Assembly: GCF_000306235.2 (NCBI RefSeq)
Contig: NZ_AKWZ02000003.1
Location: forward strand, 310,001-374,000
Source of the DNA: Leptospira fainei serovar Hurstbridge str. BUT 6
Lineage (GTDB): Bacteria; Spirochaetota; Leptospiria; Leptospirales; Leptospiraceae
Reading direction: 5' to 3'
DNA length: 64,000 nucleotides
Shown: in pieces, positions 27,999 through 36,137 of the stretch
How the letters are laid out: the number at the start of each line of letters is the position of its first letter
Position numbering within the stretch: position 1 is the stretch's first letter
The notes under the pieces: model-generated
Told to the model about the DNA's origin: nothing
The model's database searches: none
What the model saw: only the letters and a program-made list of their open reading frames with translations
Translations under genes and position numbers: made by a program

Positions 27999-29540
27999 AT
28001 GAAACGAAGCGCACCGGATTTAGTATGCCCCAATTTGCGACATGCCGTCAAAGCAAAGCATGGATTGGAAAAGGAAAGTATGCGAATCTTTTCGGACGGC
28101 AGGATTGCCACGACTCCGCATCCGAGCGGATTAGGTTCTAGTCTGACAAATCATTATATTAAGACGGATTTTTCGGAACCTCAATTGGAGTTTGCGACGA
28201 ACGCAAGACCCAGGATCGAGGCGATCGTGAGAGAGCTTCAGGATCTACATATTTTTACCTCCCGTCACCTTCAAAACGAATGGATTTGGCCGTTTAGCAT
28301 GCCTCCAATTCTACCCAAGGAAGAAGAGAATATCCCACTAGGGCAGTACGGCGATTCATTCTCGGGCGAATGGAAAACGATTTATAGGAACGGACTCGGT
28401 CATCGGTACGGAAGGAGGATGCAGACAATTTCGGGGGTTCATTATAATTTTTCCTTTTCGAACCTCTTTTTGAGGCAAATTTTCGAGAAAGAAATTTCCA
28501 AATTTAGTAAAGAAGAAATTTCCGAGATGTATCTTTCCGTTACCCGCAACTTTTTTAGAAAGGTTCATTTCGTACTTTACTTGACCGGAGCGACTCCCGC
28601 TTTCGATGAAACCTTTCTTCCGGTGCCGATCGATTTTCCTTTTTCAAAACATAAATCGCATACTTATTTTGCGCCTTATGCCACTTCCTTGCGAATGAGC
28701 GAAATCGGATATACTAGTAAAGTCCAGGACGGATTGCCGATTAATTATAATTCGTTGCAGGAGTACATCAGTGGAATGTGTTATTCGGTTAGCACTCCTT
28801 ACTCGCCCTATGAAAGCTTCGGAGGACCTCCGAACCAACTGAATCCGTATTATCTTCAAATCGAAAATGAATTCTATTCCCCCATACGACCCAAGCAAAT
28901 TCCGAAAAACCAGGAACGACCGCTGGATGCATTACAGAATCGCGGAATTCAGTATATCGAAATAAGATGCTTGGACCTGGAGCCTGAATCACCGACCGGA
29001 GTCAGTAAGCCGAGTCTGGCTTATATTCAAATGATTCTCTTGGACGGAATTTTACGCCCTAGCAAGCCGATACTTGATTCCGAAAAGGAAAGAATTCGGG
29101 AAAATACAAAAAGAGTCATTTGGGAGGGTCGAAAACCGGGCCTGAAGATTTTAGGGGAATCGAATTCTGAAATCGATTTCGTTCAAGAAGGAAAGGAATT
29201 TACCGATTCTTTGTTTCCTATCGCCGAGGAATTGGATCGGCACTCCGGACGGACCTTCTATCGAGAAACGTTACATTCGATGCTGGTTAAATGGGATGAT
29301 CCTAAAAAAACGCCTTCCGGTAAGTTCTTAAACAGATTGCTGGAAGAGGATTGGGAGTTTAGAGATTTAGGAATTCATTTAGCGAAGGAGAACTACCGGA
29401 ATCAATCTCAAATGGAACTTACGCCAGGTAAGTGGAATTCTTTTGAAAAAGAAGTCCATCGATCCGTTTTAGAGAGAGAGAAAATCGAGGAGACGGAAAA
29501 AGTCCGGAAGTATCCCACTCCAAAAATATGCAACCATTGA
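27999..29540 (+). CDS. gshA: glutamate-cysteine ligase (GshF N-terminal type)
   Basis: GshA makes gamma-glutamylcysteine, the first step of glutathione synthesis. This 513-residue protein has the ligase motifs HGLEKESMRI (~26-35) and LTNHYIKTDFSEPQLEF (~51-67), the gamma-proteobacterial-type GshA also found as the N-terminal half of bifunctional GshF. The C-terminus overlaps the next gene by 13 bases. It starts with ATG after AGGAAG, just downstream of the palindromic tandem repeat. The immediate presence of the GshF-type ATP-grasp gene supports the call. Confidence 0.93.
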   Translation: MKRSAPDLVCPNLRHAVKAKHGLEKESMRIFSDGRIATTPHPSGLGSSLTNHYIKTDFSEPQLEFATNARPRIEAIVRELQDLHIFTSRHLQNEWIWPFSMPPILPKEEENIPLGQYGDSFSGEWKTIYRNGLGHRYGRRMQTISGVHYNFSFSNLFLRQIFEKEISKFSKEEISEMYLSVTRNFFRKVHFVLYLTGATPAFDETFLPVPIDFPFSKHKSHTYFAPYATSLRMSEIGYTSKVQDGLPINYNSLQEYISGMCYSVSTPYSPYESFGGPPNQLNPYYLQIENEFYSPIRPKQIPKNQERPLDALQNRGIQYIEIRCLDLEPESPTGVSKPSLAYIQMILLDGILRPSKPILDSEKERIRENTKRVIWEGRKPGLKILGESNSEIDFVQEGKEFTDSLFPIAEELDRHSGRTFYRETLHSMLVKWDDPKKTPSGKFLNRLLEEDWEFRDLGIHLAKENYRNQSQMELTPGKWNSFEKEVHRSVLEREKIEETEKVRKYPTPKICNH

Positions 29541-30562
29541 AGATCCAACTCGAACCGGACCAAAAATTAGATCCCGAAGAGTTCATATTAAAGGGCTTCG
29601 CGGATCTGGAAATTTCCACACAGATCATCATAAGAGACGCGCTGAATCGCGGCTTGACTGTCGAGATGTTGGATAGAGCTAGTCATTTTCTTAGAATTTC
29701 CGGTAAGGGTTTGAAGCGTCTGATTAAGGAAGCCTCTAAAACCGATTTGGATTCATACATGACCTTCTTGGTCATGGAAAATAAGACTATGACAAAGCTC
29801 CTATTGGCCGAGCAAGGAATTCGTGTGCCGGTAGGAACGAGCGTTTCAAAGAAGGAAGATGGAATCGATTATTATAAATTGAATTCGGCGAAGCGAATGG
29901 TAGTGAAACCGGTGACTACGAATTTTGGAATCGGAATCACAATCTTGCCTCCACAATCTTCCGAATCGAACGTTGAAAAGGCAATGGAAATTGCCCTTTC
30001 TTTTGCAGAGACTGCTATCGTCGAAGAGTTTGCGGAAGGCCAGGAATATAGATTCTTAGTCATTGGGAAAGAATGTGTTGCCGTATGCAATCGAGTTCCG
30101 GCTAACGTTATGGGCGACGGAGTCAAGAGCGTCCAAGAGTTATTGGTCGAAAAAAATCGGGATCCTCGGCGGGGGATCGGCCATATTACTCCGCTGGAAA
30201 AAATTCGTCTGGAAGAAATCGAACTGAATGTGCTGGCGGAACAGGGAAAAGCTCCCGATTCGATTCCGCAACAGGGAGAAGTCGTTTATCTACGACGGAA
30301 TTCCAATATCAGCACCGGAGGCGATTCTATTGACGTCACGGATTTGGCTCATCCTATATATAAACGGATCGCTGTAGAAGCTTCATTAGCCGTCGACGCT
30401 AAAATCTGCGGGGTGGATATCATAGTTCAGAATTTGGAACACGAAAGCGATTATAGAATTCTAGAACTGAACTTCAACCCGGTATTATACATTCATAATT
30501 ATCCGTACCGGGGGAAGAATCGGAACGTCGGAAATAAAATCCTGGATCTACTGGGCTTTTAA
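29528..30562 (+). CDS. ATP-grasp glutathione synthetase, free-standing GshF C-terminal half
   Basis: This 344-residue protein matches the ATP-grasp half of bifunctional GshF: KRMVVKPVTTNFGIGI, VEEFAEGQEYRFLV, the long signature NSNISTGGDSIDVTD, and ILELNFNPVLYIHNYPY. It is not related to the ordinary GshB of proteobacteria. It should add glycine to gamma-glutamylcysteine. Here it is encoded separately but overlaps gshA by 13 bases, so GshF looks split (or not yet fused). Its 3' end overlaps the convergent glutaredoxin gene by 15 bases. Confidence 0.92.
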   Translation: MQPLKIQLEPDQKLDPEEFILKGFADLEISTQIIIRDALNRGLTVEMLDRASHFLRISGKGLKRLIKEASKTDLDSYMTFLVMENKTMTKLLLAEQGIRVPVGTSVSKKEDGIDYYKLNSAKRMVVKPVTTNFGIGITILPPQSSESNVEKAMEIALSFAETAIVEEFAEGQEYRFLVIGKECVAVCNRVPANVMGDGVKSVQELLVEKNRDPRRGIGHITPLEKIRLEEIELNVLAEQGKAPDSIPQQGEVVYLRRNSNISTGGDSIDVTDLAHPIYKRIAVEASLAVDAKICGVDIIVQNLEHESDYRILELNFNPVLYIHNYPYRGKNRNVGNKILDLLGF

Positions 30563-30802
30563 GATTTTCCGTTTACTGCGAACGTAATCTACGATGTCTC
30601 TGGATTCGTACATTTTGATGTCCCCATCGACTAAAAACGGAACCTGACTTAAGCCGCCCAATAGCTCGACTTCCTCTCGTCCTGCAGTTCCCCGACTGGC
30701 CTCTACTAATTCAAAATCCTTTCCGGCCACTAAACCGAGTTTAGAGAATTCGTCTCTTACGTACGCGCAATACGGGCAGGTTAGGAACTGGTAAAGCTTC
30801 AT
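30548..30802 (-). CDS. glutaredoxin-like protein, CPYC active site
   Basis: This 84-residue thioredoxin-fold protein has the dithiol site CPYC (C9, C12), a cis-Pro (SQVPFLVDG) and a C-terminal helix, as in glutaredoxins and the N-terminal domain of glutathione S-transferases. It probably reduces disulfides with glutathione. Two ATGs (30805 and 30802) overlap or abut the stop of the CGFS glutaredoxin gene, so the two are co-translated. Convergent overlap with the glutathione synthetase gene is 15 bases. Confidence 0.9.
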   Translation of the reverse strand: MKLYQFLTCPYCAYVRDEFSKLGLVAGKDFELVEASRGTAGREEVELLGGLSQVPFLVDGDIKMYESRDIVDYVRSKRKILKAQ

Positions 30803-30804
30803 CA

Positions 30805-31122
30805 TTACGCTGGAATTCCTATTTTCTTTTGTAACTCGCCGTTGCGGGAAAGTTCTACGACAATATCGTGTCCGCCGATGAATTCGCCTTCGATATATAG
30901 TTGCGGAATCGTCGGCCAATTTGCAAATTCCTTAATGCCTTCCCGTACGTTTTGATCGGAAAGAACGTTGAATGATCCGAAATCGGCGCCTAAGCTGCGC
31001 AGGACATTGGTTACTCCTGCGGAAAAGCCGCACATTGGAGCGTCGGGAGTCCCTTTCATAAAAAGGAAGATCCTCTTTGAATCGATTAGTCCTTGGATTT
31101 TTTCTTTGAGTGTTTGGTCCAT
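30805..31122 (-). CDS. grxD: monothiol glutaredoxin of the Grx4 (CGFS) family
   Basis: Grx4 proteins bind a bridging [2Fe-2S] cluster with glutathione and pass it on, often as heterodimers with BolA. This 105-residue protein has the diagnostic CGFS (C31) in a KGTPDAPMCGFS context, the TIPQLYIEGEFIGGHDI motif and normal length. It lies 33 bases after bolA and overlaps the second glutaredoxin gene, giving a bolA-grxD-grx unit. Confidence 0.96.
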   Translation of the reverse strand: MDQTLKEKIQGLIDSKRIFLFMKGTPDAPMCGFSAGVTNVLRSLGADFGSFNVLSDQNVREGIKEFANWPTIPQLYIEGEFIGGHDIVVELSRNGELQKKIGIPA

Positions 31123-31155
31123 TTTAATTCCTCTTATTTTACGGTGAAAAGAAAT

Positions 31156-31380
31156 CTACGAAATTTTTGTTTCTAACGCAAGTGCATGCACTTCTTCTTT
31201 CAGTTCTTCATGTAGAGTCGCATAAACCATGCGATGCTGTTCCAACATGGATTTACCTTCAAACCCGGGATATTTTACAATTGCCTTGATGTGGACTCCG
31301 TCCCGATAGGGGTCCAGGATTTCAACGGAAGATCCTGGAAGGCCGGTCTGGATTTTATTGCGAATTTCTTCGATTGTCAT
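31156..31380 (-). CDS. bolA: BolA family protein
   Basis: BolA proteins pair with CGFS glutaredoxins in Fe-S cluster trafficking or regulation. This 74-residue protein has the family elements: the loop GVHIKAIVKYPGFEGKS, QHRMVYATL and the C-terminal invariant His in VHALALET. The ATG at 31380 (MTIEEIRNK) is chosen over an in-frame upstream start because it gives the normal BolA N-terminus. It is followed by grxD. Confidence 0.93.
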   Translation of the reverse strand: MTIEEIRNKIQTGLPGSSVEILDPYRDGVHIKAIVKYPGFEGKSMLEQHRMVYATLHEELKEEVHALALETKIS

Positions 31381-31473
31381 TGTTCTTACTATTAGACTTT
31401 TATCGGTCAACGGTTGAAAATCTTTTGTTAAGGATAGCGTCCGGTAAAAGCAAACCTGGACAACCTTTTTTCC

Positions 31474-31746
31474 TTACGGGGCCGCAGTCTTTAGCTCTAA
31501 TGCATGAATTCCTTTCGACTGAAGAATCGGATTCAAAACGGAATACACCTCTCTGTGTTGAGCTAAAAGGCTCTTATCTCGAAACGTTTCTGCGACGATT
31601 CTGATTCGAATATGGGTTCCTATTCGGACACCCGCCGGATTGCCTGCATGACCCGCGTGCTCGGCGGAAAAATCTTCCACTTCGAGTATGGACGGCGAAA
31701 ATGAGACTCGGAGTATCGATTCTATTTCTTCGGCTGGATCCGGCAT
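31474..31746 (-). CDS. second BolA family protein
   Basis: This 90-residue protein is a BolA paralogue with THIRIRIVAETFRDKS, QHREVYSVL and the C-terminal IHALELKT. The loop between the first strand and the conserved region is longer (EHAGHAGNPAGVRIG, with two extra His). Such His/Cys-containing loops separate BolA subtypes by their cluster ligands. It starts 6 bases after the ABC permease gene and is 93 bases upstream of bolA. Confidence 0.9.
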   Translation of the reverse strand: MPDPAEEIESILRVSFSPSILEVEDFSAEHAGHAGNPAGVRIGTHIRIRIVAETFRDKSLLAQHREVYSVLNPILQSKGIHALELKTAAP

Positions 31747-31752
31747 AATCGG

Positions 31753-32526
31753 TTATGTCCTTGTTCCAATTCCGCGGCTAAGCAAAAAAACCGAAAGGGT
31801 GTAAAGCAATATCGTTCCGACCGCTAAGAGCCCGATCGCCAATCCGGGGTCTATATCGCTGACCCCCAGGAATCCGTAGCGGAAAGCGTTTACCATATAC
31901 AGAATCGGATTGAATTTAGATACGATTTGCCAGGCTTCCGGGAGCATCTGAATCGAATAAAAAACTCCGCCTAGATAGGTTAATGGCGTTAGAATAAAAG
32001 TTGGAATGATTGTTACATCGTCGAACTTTTTCGCGTACAAAGCGTTTAAAAATCCGCCCATAGAAAACATCAGCGCGGAAAGGGCCACCGTAACGATTAC
32101 GATCCAAGGGCTATACAGTCGTAGCTCGGTAAAAAAGAGTGAAACCGCAGTTACGATAATACCGACCAAAATCCCGCGAATAACTCCACCGATAGAATAC
32201 CCTAATACGATGAGATATGCAGGTGTCGGAGAAACAAGCAGCTCTTCGATATTCTTTCCGAATTTAGCTCCGAAGAAAGAGGAGACTACGTTATTGTAAG
32301 CGTTTAAAATTACGGACATCATCACTAAGCCCGGAACAATGAATTGAATATAGGTATGCCCGCCGACGTCTCCGATTTGAGATCCGACGAGTCTGCCAAA
32401 AATCAGAAAATATAGGGAGATCGTGATTCCGGGAGGAATCAGAGTTTGGATCCAGATTCTTAGAATTCTAACGGTTTCTTTCCGGACTATCGTCGAAAAT
32501 GCGTTAAACTTTTCCCTGAAATTCAA
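31753..32526 (-). CDS. ABC-2 type transporter permease
   Basis: This 257-residue protein has six hydrophobic segments and resembles YadH-type ABC-2 permeases (FIVPGLVMMSVILNAY, KFNPILYMVNAFRYG). It pairs with the ATPase gene immediately upstream, which it overlaps by four bases. The exporter substrate is unknown. The two BolA genes follow on the same strand, at least the first within the same operon. Confidence 0.92.
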   Translation of the reverse strand: MNFREKFNAFSTIVRKETVRILRIWIQTLIPPGITISLYFLIFGRLVGSQIGDVGGHTYIQFIVPGLVMMSVILNAYNNVVSSFFGAKFGKNIEELLVSPTPAYLIVLGYSIGGVIRGILVGIIVTAVSLFFTELRLYSPWIVIVTVALSALMFSMGGFLNALYAKKFDDVTIIPTFILTPLTYLGGVFYSIQMLPEAWQIVSKFNPILYMVNAFRYGFLGVSDIDPGLAIGLLAVGTILLYTLSVFLLSRGIGTRT

Positions 32527-33440
32527 AGTTTCTTCTCCACGAGTTTTAGGAATAATTCTTCTAACCTATTGGATTTATTTCTCATGCTCGTGATTTGAAT
32601 TCCTTCTTTATCCAATAAGCGAAATAAATCGTTAAGAGAATGGCTTTTGCTGATGTCGACCTCGAGAGTTAAGTTATCCACTTTACGTAAGGAAAAACCG
32701 TTCAGGGCCGCCGGAATCGGAACGGCTTCCTTTAAATCTAAAATGAAAGTTTCCGTATCCAATTGTACGATCAGTTCCTTCATCGTAGTGTTTTCGACGA
32801 TCAATCCTTTGTCGATGATTGCAATTTTACGGCAGAGAGTCTCCGCCTCTTCCAAATAATGCGTGGTGAGAATGATCGTAATTCCGGATTCGTTCAATTT
32901 GATCAAAAATTCCCAAAGGGATCTTCTAAATTCTATATCTACGCCGGCTGTAGGCTCGTCGAGAATTAGGATCTTCGGGTTATGCACAAGAGCTCTAGCG
33001 ATCATTAGTCGACGTTTCATTCCACCTGATAGACGACCGGCGGTTTCTCGCCTTCTATCATACAGCCCTAGCTGTTTCAAATATTCATGGGCTCTTTCGG
33101 TTGCGACCGATTTTTCCAGACCGTAGTATCCTCCCTGGTTGATCACGATCTGCTCCACTTTTTCGAAGATATTAAAGTTAAATTCCTGTGGAACGACGCC
33201 TATAAACGATTTTGCCAGCGCCAGATCGGTATCAATATCTGCCCCGTAGATTTTTACTTTTCCAGAGGTTTTATTGACCAGCGAACTTAATACCCCGATG
33301 GTAGTGGACTTGCCCGCACCGTTCGGTCCTAATAGCGCGAAGAATTCTCCTTCTTCGACCGTTAAATAAATTCCTTTTAGGGCTTGAACTCCTCCGGAAT
33401 AGGTTTTGACTAAATTTTCAATCTCTAATGCTTTCTTCAT
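32523..33440 (-). CDS. ABC-2 type transporter ATP-binding protein
   Basis: This 305-residue ATPase has Walker A GPNGAGKST, Q-loop VPQEFNFN, signature LSGGMKRR, Walker B ILILDEPTAGVD and switch region TTHYLEEAE, like YadG. A C-terminal ~75-residue domain follows the ATPase core. The ATG at 33440 (MKKALEIENLVK) is preferred; an in-frame ATG at 33470 lies inside an inverted repeat and lacks a ribosome-binding site. AAAGGAG is 15 bases before the chosen ATG, which is a long spacing. Confidence 0.92.
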   Translation of the reverse strand: MKKALEIENLVKTYSGGVQALKGIYLTVEEGEFFALLGPNGAGKSTTIGVLSSLVNKTSGKVKIYGADIDTDLALAKSFIGVVPQEFNFNIFEKVEQIVINQGGYYGLEKSVATERAHEYLKQLGLYDRRRETAGRLSGGMKRRLMIARALVHNPKILILDEPTAGVDIEFRRSLWEFLIKLNESGITIILTTHYLEEAETLCRKIAIIDKGLIVENTTMKELIVQLDTETFILDLKEAVPIPAALNGFSLRKVDNLTLEVDISKSHSLNDLFRLLDKEGIQITSMRNKSNRLEELFLKLVEKKL

Positions 33441-33465
33441 TCTGAAGGAAATCGGCTCCTTTGTA

Positions 33466-33483
33466 AGCATCTTGAAAGATGCT
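33466..33483. promoter_or_regulatory. perfect inverted repeat upstream of the ABC exporter/bolA operon
   Basis: AGCATCTT and AAGATGCT form 8-base arms around a GA spacer, in the 72-base gap between the oxidoreductase stop and the ABC ATPase start. It is well placed for an operator or a small leader hairpin. No T-run follows, so it is not a terminator. Confidence 0.4.
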
Positions 33484-33512
33484 AGTTTAACGCAATCCTT
33501 TGGTAATTCAAA

Positions 33513-34892
33513 TTACGGAACGCTTAGAATTTCTCTGGCTTTCCTTGCGGCATTTCTCGCAATTTCAGGAAGTGCCGGATGAATATAAATCATCTTAAGC
33601 AAATCGTCTAGAGTCCCGTTGATCGTCATTGAGAGTATAAATAAGTGGACTAAGTTCGAAGCTTCGTCCCCTAAAACGTGAGCTCCTAGAAGCTTTCTTG
33701 TCTTCCGGTCTACTAAAATTTTCACGAACGAATCTTCCGACAGCCGCGCCATCCCCATCGCGCTGGCAGAATACGGATTGATAGCGGAAATATAATCGAC
33801 TCCGTCGGTGATAAGCTCTTGTTCGGTCTTGCCGACCGCCGCGACTTGAGGATGGGTAAATACCGCATGGGGAACCGGAGGATATTCGATAGGAGTTCGT
33901 TTTTTATCCACGTATAAGGACTGAAACAAGGCTTCTCCTTCGAAATTCACCGAATGACGGAAAAAATATTTCCCTATGATATCGCCAAGTGCATACACTC
34001 CGTTTGCATCAGTTTCAAGAAATTCATTCGTTTTAATGTATCCGCGCGCATCCGTTTGAATGTTCGTATTGTGTAAATCAAGCCAATCTGAATTCGGTCG
34101 AATTCCGGTCGCGACTAATAGAGCATCTCCTTCTATCTCAAAATTTCGACCGTCTTGTTCGCAGGATAGGCGGAAAATTCCGGCTTCGTAATTCACTGAC
34201 TTAACGGAGGTTTTTAAACGAACATCATGTTTTTTTGAGAAAGCTTTTTCAAATCCCTCGATTACGTCCTTATCTTCTTGGGAAAGCATCCTATTCCGGA
34301 CGATAAACGTGGTTTTGGAACCGAAGGCCGCATAAGCAAATCCTAATTCTAAGCCTATATAACCGCCCCCTAAAACTAGTAAGCGCTTGGGGAGATCGGT
34401 TCTTCGCAGCGCTTCCCGGCTGGTCATGTACGGCGTTCCAGCAAGGCCGGGTATGTCGGGAATAATCGGGCGACAGCCGGCAGCGATGAAAATTCGATCG
34501 GCGGTCAAAAGTTGGTCGTTTACTTTTAAGACCTTGTCTTCTACGAACCGACCTTCATACGGATAGAAGTCGATATTCGGATTTTTCTCATAGGCCGGGA
34601 TTATACTATCCGAGTCCGCATCGACGGTTTTAGAAACCCGTTGTACTAGAGTTTTAAAATCGACTTTCAATGGTCCGGGAATTTCCAATTGAAAGCGGTT
34701 TGACTCCGACGCTTGAGTGATGATCTCGGCAGGATGAATCAGCATTTTGGACGGGATACAACCCCGATTCAAACAGGTACCGCCTAAGCGATCTTTTTCC
34801 AAAATGGCGACTTTATATCCTAATTTTGATGGCGGAGTAACTAGCTTCGTTCCACCGCCGGAACCGATTACGAGAATATCATATTTTTTCAT
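33513..34892 (-). CDS. class I pyridine nucleotide-disulfide oxidoreductase (dihydrolipoyl dehydrogenase-like)
   Basis: This 459-residue flavoprotein has the FAD-binding start DILVIGSGGGTK, the redox-active pair GGTCLNRGCIPSK, an NAD(P)-binding GGGYIGLELG, the second FAD motif VYALGDI, and the C-terminal HPALPE with the catalytic His. It resembles dihydrolipoyl dehydrogenases of a divergent branch with TKLVTPPSKLG in place of the usual Gly-rich run. No 2-oxoacid dehydrogenase genes are near; next to gloB-like and glutathione genes it could reduce another disulfide. The ATG at 34892 is preferred over an in-frame TTG upstream. Confidence 0.9.
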   Translation of the reverse strand: MKKYDILVIGSGGGTKLVTPPSKLGYKVAILEKDRLGGTCLNRGCIPSKMLIHPAEIITQASESNRFQLEIPGPLKVDFKTLVQRVSKTVDADSDSIIPAYEKNPNIDFYPYEGRFVEDKVLKVNDQLLTADRIFIAAGCRPIIPDIPGLAGTPYMTSREALRRTDLPKRLLVLGGGYIGLELGFAYAAFGSKTTFIVRNRMLSQEDKDVIEGFEKAFSKKHDVRLKTSVKSVNYEAGIFRLSCEQDGRNFEIEGDALLVATGIRPNSDWLDLHNTNIQTDARGYIKTNEFLETDANGVYALGDIIGKYFFRHSVNFEGEALFQSLYVDKKRTPIEYPPVPHAVFTHPQVAAVGKTEQELITDGVDYISAINPYSASAMGMARLSEDSFVKILVDRKTRKLLGAHVLGDEASNLVHLFILSMTINGTLDDLLKMIYIHPALPEIARNAARKAREILSVP

Positions 34893-34973
34893 GTTAAGAC
34901 GGGAAAAAGATAACTCTCCATTCAATCCATTTCCCTACGAGTACGTTCTGCATTCAGAGCGAGAAGTTTGGCG

Positions 34974-35003
34974 AGCAAAAAAGAGAGTCGTCTTTTAGAC
35001 TCT
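34974..35003 (-). terminator. Rho-independent terminator after the glyoxalase-II-like gene
   Basis: On the minus strand a six-base stem (AGAGTC with GACTCT, 35003-34998 and 34989-34984) is followed by CTTTTTT. It overlaps the stop codon of the upstream hydrolase gene and separates it from the oxidoreductase gene. Confidence 0.7.
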
Positions 35004-35814
35004 ACCACTTATCTCGAAGGGATCTTAGAGTCAGAAAAAGAGTACGTTCGTCCTCGGATAAATTCGGCTGAGCCGATTTGTTTCGAATGCCTGATAAAAG
35101 CGATTTAGACGGTTTGGAGCAGAGGAAAAAAGGATTAAAGGTTCGTTCTTCCGCGAAATTCGTAGTCCAAAATTCCGTATCAGGCTTTAGAGAATTCGCC
35201 CGTTCCAAAGCTGCGTTTGCTGCCGAGTTGGTCGGATCTAGAGCGATACTGAATTTTAAATTATTGTGCAGGTAATCGTGACCCGGATAGAGCTTGACCC
35301 CGTCCGGAAATTGGTAAAATATCTGCGAGACCGTTTGATAGAGCGTCTCGGGATTTCCTCCGTTCTTACAATTTCCTACACCACAGTTAAAGATCGTGTC
35401 CCCGGTAAATACGCCTACCGGAATGTTATTTTCCACCTGAAGCAGACAAATATGGGCAAAGGTATGTCCCGGAGTGTCCAGTACTTCCAAATAGGAATTT
35501 CCCTTGCGATCGGAAAGAATCCGTTCTCCGGAATGAAGAGCGCGACCTGCAAAAGGGACTGTGCCCATCCCATTTGGGTGAGTCAAGACTATCGAATTGA
35601 ATTCTCGAAACAGACCTTCGTTTCCCGAAGTATGATCCCAATGTTCATGAGTATTGATAATGTAGTCTAGAGACCAGTTTCTTTCCTTTAACAGAGCGCT
35701 GACTTGTGAAGAATCGAACGGGTCGACACAGAGAGTCTCTTTCGTATCGGGTTGTCGAATTAGATATGTGAAATTTCGAAGCGAACTATGAGTGTAAATT
35801 CGGACGATTTCCAT
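35002..35814 (-). CDS. hydroxyacylglutathione hydrolase-like metallo-beta-lactamase-fold protein
   Basis: This 270-residue protein has the dinuclear metal motif THEHWDH (55-61), then PGHTFAHICL, FTGDTIFNCGVG, and YPGHDYLHNN. These, with the N-x-F-L/F segment NPFF, are the glyoxalase II (GloB) set, which hydrolyses S-lactoylglutathione to lactate and glutathione. The FNCGVGNC form matches GloB. The setting among glutathione genes supports this. It lies eight bases after the STAS gene on the same strand. Confidence 0.87.
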   Translation of the reverse strand: MEIVRIYTHSSLRNFTYLIRQPDTKETLCVDPFDSSQVSALLKERNWSLDYIINTHEHWDHTSGNEGLFREFNSIVLTHPNGMGTVPFAGRALHSGERILSDRKGNSYLEVLDTPGHTFAHICLLQVENNIPVGVFTGDTIFNCGVGNCKNGGNPETLYQTVSQIFYQFPDGVKLYPGHDYLHNNLKFSIALDPTNSAANAALERANSLKPDTEFWTTNFAEERTFNPFFLCSKPSKSLLSGIRNKSAQPNLSEDERTLFLTLRSLRDKW

Positions 35815-35822
35815 CTTTTGAG

Positions 35823-36137
35823 CTATGGAATGATATCTAGATGTTTGTCCAGATTGGCGATTCTTAGAATCGTCATTACATCTCTGCTTAAATTTCTCAA
35901 TTTAAGACTGCCTTGACGCTCCGTAACATATTTCTGAGTGTTAAAAATAGCGCCGATACCGGACGAATCCAGGTAAACATCACCTTCAAAGTCTATGATG
36001 ATTTCCTTACTGCCTTCATCAAATTGTTTGATGATCAGTTCTTTTAACGCGAACGCGTTCTTCAAACTAACGTTGCCCTGGATCTTTACGATGCATATTC
36101 CGTCCTCTATGGACACATCTGTTTGAAAACCTTCCAA
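35823..36137 (-). CDS. STAS-domain anti-sigma factor antagonist
   Basis: This 104-residue STAS protein is SpoIIAA/RsbV-like. The phosphorylation motif YLDSSGIGAIF (Ser 58/59) is intact. Unphosphorylated antagonists bind a kinase/anti-sigma factor; a PP2C phosphatase resets them. A SpoIIE-type phosphatase gene lies 5 kb away at 40.8 kb. The start is TTG at 36137 with GGAG about 9 bases upstream; no ATG gives a full domain. Confidence 0.9.
   Translation of the reverse strand: MEGFQTDVSIEDGICIVKIQGNVSLKNAFALKELIIKQFDEGSKEIIIDFEGDVYLDSSGIGAIFNTQKYVTERQGSLKLRNLSRDVMTILRIANLDKHLDIIP

Noticed and set aside
31031..31047. Search for mobile elements, CRISPR repeats and prophage genes over the whole window
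   Set aside because: No transposase, integrase, phage structural gene, repeat-spacer array or long terminal repeat was seen; the coordinates given are nominal.
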